In this document: piece after piece, positions 11,141 through 23,129 of the stretch
Layout: each line of letters begins with the position of its first letter
How positions within the stretch are numbered: the stretch's first letter is position 1
Assembly (NCBI GenBank): GCA_014621425.1
Contig: JAANBB010000144.1
Coordinates: 1 to 64,000, forward strand
Length of the DNA stretch: 64,000 nucleotides
From: Cylindrodendrum hubeiense
Taxonomy: Eukaryota > Ascomycota > Sordariomycetes > Hypocreales > Nectriaceae
Direction of reading: 5' to 3'
Notes under the pieces: generated by a model
Databases searched by the model: none
What the model was told of the DNA's origin: nothing
Seen by the model: only the letters and a program-made list of their open reading frames with translations
Position numbers and translations under genes: made by a program

Positions 11141-13619
11141 CGGATAGAAATCGATGCTGGAGACGGGGAGACGTTCCAGGACGTAGGCGCAGACGAGGAG
11201 AGGGACGGGAGGGGTTGGAGGAGAAGCGAAGTTGAGCAAGACTTGCGACGAACGATGATAAAAGCTGCTGCTGGCGGTGGTGGGGCATCCGCCTCCTCCT
11301 ACACTCTTTCGTTCTGGCTCCCACGGTCTCCCACGCGCACCCACGCTCACTCACACCTTACGGAGTACGGAGACGAAGGTCAGCACGTACCACTGCGGTA
11401 TTCGACGGTACTAGGCCCAGCTAGAGGCGCGCTAGGCCGTACCGCCATGTACCTTGAGGCGACTCGTACTGACTTGGTAGCCAACATCACCACCACCACC
11501 CGTCCCGGCCCATGGTTCACGGCGTTTTCCCAGCCCTGCATTAATTAGAGCTCACGTCCAACTCGCTGCGGTGCGGTTCCATGTGCGGTTCCCACGTTGC
11601 AAGTGGGCGGGTTATACATCGCACCGCTGCGCTATATGCCAAGACCGGAAGTACCTTGCGTCTTGGTCGTACGCATTTAGCCACTCGACGATTTTATTCG
11701 ACTGCAGGTACGAAGTACACAGGTTGGTCTCCTTGGTCTCCTTGGTCACCTTGGTCCCAGCGCATGGTCTAGCAAGGGCTCCTTGCAGCAAAATTTTCTA
11801 GCAGAGGCGATACTGTCCAGTCGACGGGATGCGATGGACGGGCTTTTCTTTTTGGGTAGATGACTTGTCGACCCCCATCTCCTGGTGCTCGGCTTTCGTG
11901 GGGACGGCGCCATGTCGCGGCCGACGTCGGGTACACATGAGACTCCCGTCTTCGCTTCGTCTCCGCCCGCACCCAGACACCCAGCCAGACACCCAGAAAA
12001 CCTTCGGCACGGCCAACCGCGGAATACACCCGAATCCTTCCATCGGCTTGCCCGATTCGGGACCATATCCTGGGCCCCGGCCGATCCCAGACGCCAGATG
12101 CAGCACCTACTACGTCGTACGCAGTACCTGTTGCGCCTGTTCTAATAGTGGTCCCGTGATATAATAGTCCGTCTAATAGTACGGCGGATTTCCAGGGTAC
12201 CAGTTCCCCACAGATGTCTCGCTCTCATTCTATATTACAGCCATCACCTTGACAACTTGGGTACAAACCAGGTACCAACCACCGAGGCTTGTATTTGCGT
12301 GTGTCAGGGTCAGCGTAGCCCGTCATGCATATCCGTAATCCGCCACGGCAAAAGAGAAAAATCTTCATGTGTGTCATATAGGTGTACACTCCATTATGAA
12401 TGACGGGTCGCGGTGGCGGTGCCTCCGGAGCTGCGGTCACAGAGAACCGGCCGAGTTCTGGTCACTTTTAGACTGGGTGTGGCTGGTCCGGACCCACCAA
12501 CTGTCCATCTGCAACTTCGTCAATCTCAGGGCAGGCAAAAGCATGTTGCTTTGCCGCCTGATGTGCCCAAGGATGGTCTGTCCTCTGAAACAGCAATTAC
12601 CTGACCATCAAAAAAAATTCACACCTTGACTTTATCCTCATTTTTGGCTTGTTGGTTTTCCCTGGTTGCAGCAGGTGGCCGAAATGGGAGGCTTCTAGAC
12701 TCGAATCCATCGGGCCATAAGGCTGTCTCGATTCGCTTGCCCATGTTCCGGCCACGGACTAGCTCGAGAACTACCTGTCCGCTATTGATCAGGCGCATCT
12801 AGGTAGGTGCAAAATCGGAAGAAATTCTCGGCAAGTCATGGCGAAAGTCTTCACGCTCATTCTTTGTCTCATCAGTCGGGTGGTGGGCCACCTCTGCCGG
12901 GCGTTTTGATCATATTTCCGGACTTGTATTACTAGGGCGGTTGGAGCCTTTCATCTCAATTCCTCGTACAGATGCGCTAAACCTTGGCGTTGCAATCATC
13001 ATCGAAGGACCCATAGGAGCCTTAATGAATGGGTCAGTGTTGGTTCACGGTCTTGGTACCCGAAGATCCAGGCACAGATCCTTCTGGCCTTTTCAACGCC
13101 GAGCTCCAGGACCTCACCAAACAAGCCATGGCTACTTGCATGTGGTTTCTCCCGAATTGGTACAATAACCAGGAGGTCTGCATGCCACGCGTAAAGTGGA
13201 CCATGCAGGCATGAAAGTACAGCCATGTACTCACTCTGCTTGTTGAGCGCATCGTTGATACTGATCCCAGACACGTGGGTCCTTGGTAGTCTGGAAATCA
13301 ATTGATGATCAGGCAGACACAAACATGGATACAGTAATCTGTACTAGCCGAGTCTTTTATCCCAATCATGCACATGTACAGTGCTGATGACAGCTCATGA
13401 TGCAACCTACTCGTCAATAGACGCCTGACTGAGGATGGAGACAACGCACACTCCGGTGGTTCCGGTAAATCAGTGGGCAGATCAACTCGTACATTCTCCT
13501 GCTAGCAGGTGCCGTTCCATCCATACTCTGTTGTACATATTCGACATCTGGTCGCAGATGATTCTATACACGCCCGTGGCTCATATCCCAAATATATCCC
13601 CAGCTTCCCAACGCTTGCA
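11141..13619. other. Intergenic: kinase upstream region and uL11m 3' flank; nothing recognised
   Basis: About 2.5 kb without a recognisable gene. A TTACGGAGTACGGAG motif lies at 11358-11372, repeats of TCTCCTTGG/TCACCTTGG at about 11727-11757, and an AGGTAGGT motif near 12800. A stretch at about 12676-12720 has words reminiscent of a Ser/Leu tRNA but fails as a cloverleaf. Confidence 0.5.
11358..11372. repeat. TACGGAGTA-type motif
   Basis: The overlapping words TTACGGAGTAC and GTACGGAG form one of at least four TACGGAGTA/TACTCCGTA occurrences in intergenic DNA of this window (others near 24514, 49809 and 50912). Function unknown. Confidence 0.5.
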
Positions 13620-14166
13620 TCATGCCACTACATTAATTCCTATCGACTTTGCCTGATAGATGATTGACCTGGACAGTGATTGGAGGGACAGTCCAGAGAG
13701 GCGCAGCTCGCTCTGCTTGATTTTGGCAATCTCGTAGATGTGCTTGAGGCTAACGTTGCCAACGGTCTCGTGGCCGGGATTGCTCGCACCCTTTCGGTTT
13801 CCCTTCTTGTTCGTGGGAGCTTGGGCAGCATTTAGGAGCAGCCACGACGTGTGCGGCGTGCGGATCTCGAAATGGAATGATCGGTCGGGTCGGACGACGA
13901 CCTTGCAGGGCACCGGAGTGCCTACTGTGATGTGTGCGGTTCGAGCATTGAACTCCTGGTCAGTTGTTTAGCAATTGATCTTGAACTGGCTCCTCAGTGT
14001 GCCTCCAGAGCCTGTGGTGACGGTTGCGTACCTTGCAAAAGTCCATGGACTTGACACCTTTGCTACCCAGCGCGGGACCGACGGGGGGGCTGGGACTGGC
14101 CTGGCCAGCTCCCACGATCAGCTTGACGATCTGGTCAACTCCTCCGGCTGCGCGACCCTTCGACAT
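13620..14166 (-). CDS. Mitochondrial large-subunit ribosomal protein uL11m
   Basis: Two exons, 14032-14166 and 13620-13955, give 156 residues. The first exon, from MSKGRAAGG, carries the uL11 N-terminal signature ([29 protein letters not shown]). The second carries EFNARTAH, the PDRSFHFEI strand and a C-terminal RNA-binding part ending in SIGINVVA. The protein binds the GTPase-associated region of the mitochondrial large rRNA and the stalk base. The donor is GTACGC and the acceptor CTGACCAG, with a CTGAC branch close to the 3' end. The ATG at 14164-14166 is preferred; the frame stays open upstream but only to non-ATG codons. The gene is divergent from KRR1 across 285 bases. Length and lack of eukaryotic cytosolic L12 features support the mitochondrial form. 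Confidence 0.93.
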
Positions 14167-15414
<1,248 letters not shown>

Positions 15415-15626
15415 ATGTAGGACAGGCTTGTGTCTATCTAGGTGGGCAACCGGAGTGAGTTGCAATCCCGTTTACAGACGGGCTCTTGAGGTGTCTGATA
15501 CCCTTAAAATTGACTTTGGCGTTCTTCAATTTTCTAGCTGATTATTACGAGTCCTCGAAATGCATGCTACCTGACACCCAGCCCTTGTCCCCGTGCTTAC
15601 TCACTTTCCCAACGTCGTACACTACT

Positions 15627-16778
15627 TCAGAGCTTAGACGGAGAGTCGCCGCCCGAATCAATCTCAATGACCAGTTTTCCAAACTGTTTTCCCTCGTCCA
15701 TGTCCTTGAACAAGCTATCGATCTCGGCAATGTTATCTAGTCCCTTGACAGTCCGGCTGACAACGGGGCGGATCTTCTTCTCATTGACAAAGGCTATCAT
15801 GTCTCGGAACTCCTTGCGCGAGCCCATCGTGGATCCCTTAAGCTCCACGTTGGCTAGCACCGCCGACATGAGCCAGTCCATCTTGGGTGATACCGTCATG
15901 CCGTACTGCGCGATAACACCGCCGGCTTTGAGTAGCCGTACAGTCTTGCCCACAACGTTTCCTCCCGCGCCATCGATCACGGCATCCAGATACGGCCGAT
16001 CAGCGGGTAGTAGTGCCCGGAGCTCCTTCTCCCAGCCGTCTTTACGGTAGTTGACACCTCCCTTGGCGCCCATCTCCTTGGCTTTCACGAGTTTAGCCTC
16101 GTCACCCGAAGTCACAAAGACGTTGCAACCGAAGCCGACGGCGAACTGCAGCACCTGCAGGGCAACGCCGCCACCAATACCGGTAAGAAGGATATTGGAC
16201 CCAGGGAAAGCAGCATTGCTCTTAGTGACCAAGGCGCGCCAGCCCGTGAGGCCGACAAGAGGCAGGGCAGCACCCTCAGCAGGTGTGAGGTGCTCCGGCG
16301 CAGGCTCGACCTCATCCTCAGACACGGCGATGTAGTCCTGGGCGGTACCGACCTCTGTGAGCTTGGAGCCGCCGGTGACGGCAAATTTACGGCTGTCCTC
16401 CGGGGCAGCAGGGTCCGACTCCCAACCGCGCATGGGAGTGAGGATAACGGGCGCGTGGAGCAGGTTCTTCCGCTTCACAGCCGAGCCAAGGGCAACGACA
16501 GTGCCATATCCGTCGGCCAGGATCGGGTTGGTGAAGGAGATGGCAGGGTAGAGGTGGCGGCGCATGAACAGGTCCCGGTGGTTCAGGGCGGCGGCAGAGA
16601 GCCGCACCACGACTTCATTTGGTCCTGGGGTTGGCTTAGGGACCTCTTTGATCTGGAGACTGGTGCCTATCGTCAGTGATATTGAAGGGGCATTGATGAG
16701 AGGGTTGGTATCTCACGGGTAATACACCTGGCCCGGCTTGGCGCCTTCAATATGCTGGAGAGTGAGGGCTCGAGGCAT
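15627..16778 (-). CDS. MDR-superfamily zinc-type alcohol dehydrogenase/quinone reductase-like oxidoreductase
   Basis: Two exons, 16717-16778 and 15627-16659, give 364 residues. The 57-base intron has GTGAGA, a CACTGAC branch and acceptor CACCAG. An earlier TAG acceptor would break the frame. The N-terminal GroES-like part has the ALNHRDLFMR motif of this family. The Rossmann fold shows LLTGIGGGVALQVLQFA (NADP-binding) and later DAVIDGAGG and GKLVIEI. The zinc-ligand GHE motif and the structural four-Cys lobe are missing, so it is probably a zinc-independent NAD(P)H-dependent reductase acting on quinone, enone or alcohol substrates. Substrate and pathway cannot be read from the sequence. It converges with KRR1, the two stops lying about 210 bases apart. 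Confidence 0.88.
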
Positions 16779-19650
16779 TGTTGCTTGTAGTTAGATCTTC
16801 TTGAGATCCTCTGGAGATGTCAATACTATTCCTCAGACCACTGTCGATGTTGAATGTTCCGGCTAATCCGGCGATGCAGAACACTCACTTTATAATATTC
16901 CCTGGTAGAGCTTTACTAATGCAGCCGCTCTCGGTGGGACGGGGACGGGGACGGAGGCTCGATGCCGGCCAAGATTGAGCCGACGGCTCCAACACCCCGC
17001 ATCGCCACCACCGCGAACGCAGGGGACGAACCTCGGCTTTGCTTTGGGCCGTGTCGCATTTCCAGAAACAGCGATACCAGCCGGCCAAAGTGGGTTCTCT
17101 ATTATTGACTGTGCATTCGGTAGAAATTGTTCAACCCAGCCATATTGATAGCCTCTTGGCTACAATACGGCAGTTTTGTGCCTGCCTTCTCCAAGCGATG
17201 TTGATGTCATTCTCCATCGCTGGTGGTGATACACTAGCCGACAGCACAGTCACGGCACGATAGCCGGTCGCACGGGCCGGCGTCCGGCTACGTCTCTTCT
17301 CTGGAAACATGAACTGCCAGGCTGAACACTTCGAGGAGGCGAGCAGATGCTTTTATTCCATTGCCTGGAAACATCCCGGCTCAGGCGCTTGAACTGATAG
17401 ATGACGAACTATCGATTAAAATGGAAAGCGACAAATGGCTGGCACAAGATAATGTTACACAAGTTTCACACATGCTGTATGCAACAAAGATAAAGAGAAG
17501 TCCGTCGAACTCCTCACTATTCTTGTATCTATCCCTGACCTTCATATAGTTATTACGGCCGTGTTCCAATGCCCAATCCGTCGATGAGCGCACAATTGCC
17601 AGGTTTGATGTCATCTGTAGAAGTTGCGTATCCACTACTTATATCTAGTCCAAGACATCTTCTCGCCGTGGAACAGACCTTTGTGACACAAACAAAAGCC
17701 GCATGTGATCCGATTTGGGAAGGAATACTCGTAGCGGCTCTCTCAATGTTTAATGCATAAAGTCCTCCGATAATGCCAGCTTCTAGAGAGGTTGGGTCAT
17801 GCGATACTATCCAACCCCGTTTCCCAAAGATTTACTGTTTCTTTCTTGGTGCTCTGGGACAGATCTTCCAGTGGGCAACATGCGAGTTCTGGTTGGGGCT
17901 TTGCTTGGGATTCCTGGTGCCACCCGCGAAGAGCTTAGTGGGCATCGCCAACACAGATGTCCTGGTTCTAGACAGCAGACGCAGGGGCTGTCAAGCGAAT
18001 CTGTTCACTTCTCAAAGGTATAGTCTTTAATTGCCGTCATGCCAAATATATCTTGGTGCGGCCAATTCATGTCGGACTTTTGGGTTGTGCAAGTGGTGAA
18101 GAGTGCCGCTTGTATTGTTAGTCTCTCCTTGCCGCCAGCTTGTTGTACTTCAATCAGAGACACCATGTCCCTGTCAACGACGGTCAAAGCCCGGACGGAA
18201 ATCAACTAGCCACGATTTCGCTATTATCATTCAGTCAATTCAGTCAATTCAGTCCTATTTAGGTAGTTTTCTAATGTAGTTCTCGGACTGAGGGAACCGA
18301 GAATTCTCATCCTGATACCCAGTGCATTTTGAGCCCTTGGGTTTGGCTTACCCTATACCCTCACGCTGCCGGGACTTCAAACTTGATTTCCACATCACGA
18401 TTCCTTTTAAGCAAAGTTGATTATCTGGAAATCTTAACACGCTTCTTCTCGGTATTTAGTGCGCCTCGGTGACGTGTCCCCTAAAGTCCAGGACAAAACT
18501 TGAGCTCTTCCACAGGGAATCATACAAGCTGGTGTCAGTTGACAAAGTGGTGGACAATTGAACCCGGCAAGCCGAAGCACAAGAGAAGGGCAATGAAAGA
18601 GGTAAAAGCGGGGTTATATGGCGTTTAAGGTGGAGGAAAGTCATTGATAAAGGAAGCAGCTTATTACGGGCTTCAATCTTGGCCATCGGGGACAATATTC
18701 CCCGTGAAAGCATTATGAAATCCCTGAAGCGACTAAGCTATATCGGTGTTGGGTGGATAGAACTTGTCTAGCTGACTCACAATCACACATGATTATGGGG
18801 GTATGGTTGGTACTGTGTACATCATCACTGAGCCAGATCTCCTCGGGAACCTGGGGAAGGGTCCCCGAGGTCGCCGACTGTGCGAACCATGACGGATCGC
18901 GCCGGCCAAAACGTCTGTGACGTCTGCGTTCCTGGCGGTTGGCGTCCAGGGTGCACCCATGCTCGTTGCCGGATGTCGCACGGCGCTTTGGTCAGCACTT
19001 TCTTCATTACGTGTGCATGCCGGCTGTCGCTGTGGACGTCCAACGACACGTGGGGACGTTGTTAACCGGCTGCTGTGTTGCGTGGTTGTAGGTGCCATAA
19101 TCTCCATGACGCGCGTACCGATGTCGCAGCTCTGCCCATTGTGGTGATATGGTGAACCTGGCTCTGGCTGCTGGGAAAACCAGCATCTCGGACCAGCTTT
19201 GGACTCTGATAAAGCGCCCGCTAAGACTCAAAATGGCAGCCATCAGAGACATAACAAGTGCTTGGTCGAGAAGCTACCCCATTACCCGGTTTCCAATTCA
19301 CAATATCGCTCGCAGATGGCATCACCTCATCCCCCATCTCGCGCTAGCGGACGTGGTGCGGATCTGCTTGTCCAGTCTACTTACTTCGTATTTCCCATGA
19401 GTCCCGCTTCAGATCTTCCGCAGTACCCTTGCTTGCTTCGGGGACCCAACGTCTTCCTCCCAAGTACACCCTGTATTGATTTGTGAGCGGCTTATACATC
19501 TGGCCACCTCGGGGATCACGGTGAATGCGAGTCTTCTTTGCCTTCGCTTCGAGGTACCTACTTAAGGCGTGACTTTCTTGCTCTCCGGTAGTCGGCTTTT
19601 CAACCACCACAAACAATAGAATTATCTTTCTCATAATCCACTCACTCACC
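16779..19650. other. Intergenic: 2.9 kb between divergent MDR and YeeE-like genes; no gene recognised
   Basis: The region is richer in A and T than its neighbours in the 17.0-18.8 kb part. It holds a 9-base tandem repeat at 18229-18254 and an AGGTACCTACTTAAGG motif near 19551. A minus-strand open frame at 18005-18205 looks mildly protein-like but has no ATG at its beginning and no known domain, so it is not called. Promoters for both flanking genes must lie at its edges. Confidence 0.5.
18229..18254. repeat. Tandem repeat, unit ATTCAGTCA, about 3 copies
   Basis: Nearly three head-to-tail copies of a 9-base unit lie in intergenic DNA. Seen directly. Confidence 0.85.
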
Positions 19651-20693
19651 ATGGCTACTCTGCTCTCAGGAGCAGTATTTGGCGCCGCTACAGTGGCTGC
19701 TGGCATCGTCCAGCCCTCCACCATCATCGCCCAATTCAAGTTTGAGGACTGGCACATGCTGCAGACCTTCCTCGGCGCAACCGCCAGCAGCGCGTGAGCT
19801 CTCACCCCTTTGCCTTTGCTATTTTGTCGGCTAATCGTGGCTCCAGCGTAATTTACAAGGTTGCTGAGAGTCTTGGGTACGTCTCTCTCAAATCTCGCAG
19901 TTCATCCCCGATTGGCCTCTTTTCCCAGTACGACGGAAACATCATCGGCGGCTGTATGCTCGGAGCTGGCATGGCTATGTCTGGGTCTTGTCCTGGCACT
20001 CTGTTCGCTCAGTCAGGACTCGGGCTTCAGACTGGATTTTATGCGCTAGGAGGGGCTATCCTAGGAGGAATTGTACACGTGGGAATTGTTTCCAAGGCCA
20101 TCAAGTGGCAGAAGGAAAAGACAGGCGTCAAGCCACACGCTATTTCACTTGACAAACAGCTCGGTGTCTCCAAGGGCTCGACTCTCTTCCTCTTCGAGGC
20201 TGTTGCCTTGTCGGTCATAGCCGCCTCAGTCATCTTCACGAACGGCTCATCGGACTGGACCCTCTTTTCTGCGGGAAGCGGTCTCTTCCTTGGCCTTGCA
20301 CAGCTCTTTTCAATCCTCACCCGAAAGTCCATGCTGGGAGTCTCAACCTCCTTCGAAGAAATCGGCAGCCACTTTTGGTGGCTCGTCCAGGGTGCTGATA
20401 GCAACTCCTGGCCCAGCAGCCATCAAAACATACTGTTTGCGACGGGCGCTGCAGTGGGCGCTTGGGTTCTCGCGCAGAACGTCCCATCGTTGGTCGCAGA
20501 CAAAGCTATCGAGACAGCCCCTGTCCTGGCAGTTGCTGGTGGCTTTATCATGGCGATAGGATCTAGGATTGCGGGAGGGTGCACGTCTGGTCATGGTGTT
20601 AGTGGGCTGTCCTTGCTTTCGACGTCGAGTCTTATCACGATCGTATCTTTGTTTACCGCTGGAGGCTTGATTGCCCCTCTGGTCCACAATTAG
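19651..20693 (+). CDS. YeeE/YedE (DUF395) family sulfur-compound transporter
   Basis: Two exons, 19651-19793 and 19847-20693, with a 53-base intron (GTGAGC donor, GGCTAAT branch, CTCCAG acceptor), give 329 residues. The protein is mostly hydrophobic, with about eight to ten membrane segments. It carries both family signatures: MSGSCPGTLFAQ with Cys96, and RIAGGCTSGHGVSG with Cys293. In bacterial TsuA/YeeE such cysteines relay thiosulfate through the pore, so import of thiosulfate or a related sulfur species at a membrane is the natural inference; a fungal substrate is not known to me. The start has a strong context (CACCATGG) and lies in frame with the first hydrophobic segment. The family is best known in bacteria, so an ancient transfer into fungi is possible. 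Confidence 0.88.
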
Positions 20694-21223
20694 ACAGGCA
20701 GCTGGTTGGTGATGCCCGATTGTGAGCGATTCGAGATTCCCCCTATTATCTGTGGCTAGTACTAGTATTGGAAACAAATACTCCCAGATCAGCCCGATGA
20801 ACAATAATACACATATATCTAAGTTGTCTATAAAGGTTCTTAGGCTTAGGAAGGCTTTAAGTTGTACTTTGAATCGGGGTTTCTCCAAGAGGATTGCGTC
20901 AACACCAACTTGGAGAAAACTGTACCGCCTTGGGACGTTGGACAGGAATTACCTAATCCAGAGTAAGGAAGTCGTAGTTTCATTCTTATTAAATACAACG
21001 CATATTTTACGGAGCCCTCGGCGTTGTATCAATTTCTTTGGTGGCATTTGTGCTTTGCTTAGCAAATAACGAGGATATCCGTCCACATCAGGATTCACAT
21101 ATGGACCTTTGGCTCCCTTCCGCTTCTGTGCTCTGATAGTATAGGACTGAGCCAACCTAAATACATTTGGATAGGCCTCGGGACCTCTGTGAAGTATTTG
21201 GAACCTGCATTCCTACTATCAAC
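20694..21223. other. Intergenic between convergent YeeE-like and RidA genes
   Basis: About 530 bases lie between two stop codons. They are A/T-richer than the coding DNA and should hold both 3' ends. No poly(A) signal stands out and no gene is recognised. Confidence 0.5.
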
Positions 21224-21702
21224 TCAGATCACAGCAATCAGTCCCTCGTCCCCATCTCCACCACAGCCCTTCCTCGCCGTCACCTCAATCTCAATCTTCA
21301 TCTCATCCTTCATCAGGGCTGACTGAAACATGGTCGCTGCGGGACGGACGTCGCCGAACCACTTCTGTAAGACGGGCCACGTCTTAGGGAAGTCTTCGCG
21401 ATCGGGCAGGATGTAGTGGACGCGGACAACATCAGCAATGGAGGCGCCTGCATCCTTGAGCGCGGTGGCGATGTTGGTGAGTGTCTGGTCAGCTTGCTCG
21501 GCAACATCAGATGAGATGGTGCCTGTCTTATAGTCGTAGCTACGCGGAGGGTGTTAGGAGGCGCTGAGGGTATGGGCCGAGTTGAGGAGAGAACTTGCCC
21601 AGTTGTACCGCTTACGAAGACCCAATCACCCGTAACGACGGCTCTGGAGTAGCCGATCTGGGCCTCAAAGGCGGAACCGGAGCTGATGTTCTGGCGTGAC
21701 AT
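21224..21702 (-). CDS. RidA/YjgF/YER057c/UK114 family enamine/imine deaminase
   Basis: Two exons, 21599-21702 and 21224-21539, give 139 residues. Exon 1 carries the family start (YSRAVVTGDWVFVSGTTG). Exon 2 carries YDYKTGTIS, QADQTLTNIATALKDAGAS, VVRVHYIL and IEIEVTARKG. RidA proteins hydrolyse reactive enamine/imine intermediates such as 2-aminoacrylate; this fungal subgroup, with the SGTTGYDYKT signature, may differ in substrate. The only in-phase splice uses donor GCAAGT with acceptor CGTAG, a GC-AG intron. The nearby GT in the same word would shift the reading frame. The C-terminal 12 residues (GGDGDEGLIAVI) extend beyond the conserved core. Confidence 0.9.
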
Positions 21703-22541
21703 GGTGGGTTGCTTCAAGCTTGAATGTGTTGAACCACGAGGAAGATGCAGAAAATAGTAGGACTTGACAGTTATAAAACCAGTCCTCAAGCTCGAGCAAA
21801 GGAAGGCGGAAGCGGGATATTTGTACTCATTCAATGAACTGAGGTGTTATCTCAACTGGTGAGTCACGCCCTTGCACAACATCTTCAGTCCGGTAGTTAG
21901 CTTCCGTCAGCGGAATTTAGCAGTGTAAGTACAGTAGCTCCGGATGAAGCGTGGGGCAGCGCCGCATTTGGCTTTGCTTCGGCTCGCGGGTCTGCCACGT
22001 GGGGTCCCTGTCACGTCCTGCGCCGAAGAGGCATTGGCTCCAGAAGAATTGTTCAGTTGTAATTTTGCATCACGAGAAGTTGAGAACCCAGCTGGAGCCA
22101 TGTATAATTGGGCCGATCGTGGGCCTGTATTAGTGTTGTTATTGGAGGTCCGCGGGATATGGGCTCAAGACGGAGTTTTGTCGATGAAGTTGGCCATGAC
22201 CTCAGTTCTCCACCCAGCGAGGTTGCGTTGGCTCAAACAATTCATTGAGCCTGGGATAGTACTTTGTTCTGCGGACTATCGAACGTACCTGTTAAAATGC
22301 GAGCGTTCCCAATTGTCATGGCCCTACCAAATCTGACATGCTGGAAGGCATGGGAGCTTGCACCCCGGATATCAAGTAGAGTTTGGCCATGTTGGGATTT
22401 GTTTGCATTGTCTTCAACTAGGTTTTTAAATTCGTACGTCAGGACGTGATATATAATCGTGGAGAGGTCGAAGTGCCCGGGCGAGCGCCGCAATGGCTAC
22501 AGTACTGTACATATGTTACACTCTCACACCACCCGACTCGC
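21703..22541. other. Intergenic: RidA upstream region and AIM41 3' flank
   Basis: About 840 bases with no recognisable gene. The open frame at 21944-22336 (plus) has no domain and no support. Confidence 0.5.
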
Positions 22542-23129
22542 TTAAGCGGTCAGTTCCTTAACCATCTTAGCGATCTCTTTCTTATCAACATCCTTGCCCT
22601 CAAGAGCACCCGACAGGCGCTTCATCACGTCACCCATGATGGACTTGAGGTTGATTCCAGCGGCCTTGGACGCCTCGACGGCCTCCTGCACGAGGGCCTT
22701 GAGCTCAGCCTCGCCCAGCGTCTGCACCCCGCTGCCAGCCACGTATTCCTCTAGCACCTTGATCTGACCCTCCTCCTTCTGGACGAGGTCCTCGCGGCCA
22801 GCGGTCTTAGCCTCAGTGACGGCGTCTGCAGAGCTCTTCTGGATCTTGCGGATCAGGGCAACAAGCTGGATATCGGTTCGGATGGGGCTGGCCGTTTTGG
22901 AAGCATTGAGGTTGGCGGACAGGATGGCGCGAAGGACAGCCAGACGCGGCGCGTCCTTGGCACGCATGGCTGACTTGAGGTCGGCCTTGAGCTTGGACAG
23001 CAGTGGCGGGGGAGCATCGTCAGTCGTCGAGTAGAAGCGACAGGTACGGTTCGCAGACGTGCGGAGGGAGCTGCTGAGGCGCGGGGCCCGCAGCGCTCGG
23101 AGGAGTTGCATTGATGGCTTGAAAGACAT
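22542..23129 (-). CDS. AIM41: Mitochondrial Aim41-like protein with GatB/YqeY domain
   Basis: A single exon codes for 195 residues. The N-terminus is Arg/Ser-rich and amphipathic without acids (LLRALRAPRLSSSLRTSANR), a likely matrix-targeting presequence. The YqeY-type domain follows (about residues 43-195), with KLKADLKSAMRAKDAPRL, VLRAILSAN, EEGQIKVLEEY, ALVQEAVEAS and GDVMKRLSGALEGK. YqeY resembles the tail domain of GatB and its role in mitochondria is not established; yeast Aim41 mutants show altered mitochondrial inheritance. A link to tRNA-dependent amidation or to tRNA binding is inference from the domain. The ATG at 23129 gives the presequence and is followed by no better start. Confidence 0.88.
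   Translation of the reverse strand: MSFKPSMQLLRALRAPRLSSSLRTSANRTCRFYSTTDDAPPPLLSKLKADLKSAMRAKDAPRLAVLRAILSANLNASKTASPIRTDIQLVALIRKIQKSSADAVTEAKTAGREDLVQKEEGQIKVLEEYVAGSGVQTLGEAELKALVQEAVEASKAAGINLKSIMGDVMKRLSGALEGKDVDKKEIAKMVKELTA

Noticed and set aside
12676..12720. tRNA-like words (GGTGGCCGAAATGG, GACTCGAATCC)
   Set aside because: No acceptor-stem pairing and no T-arm with complementary flanks could be found, so a cloverleaf cannot be drawn.
16660..16668. Earlier TAG acceptor for the MDR gene intron
   Set aside because: It leaves the second exon out of frame; the CACCAG acceptor a few bases on restores QIKEVPKP in phase.
18005..18205. 66-codon minus-strand frame reading somewhat protein-like
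   Set aside because: It begins without an ATG, matches no family I know, and no flanking exon in phase was found.
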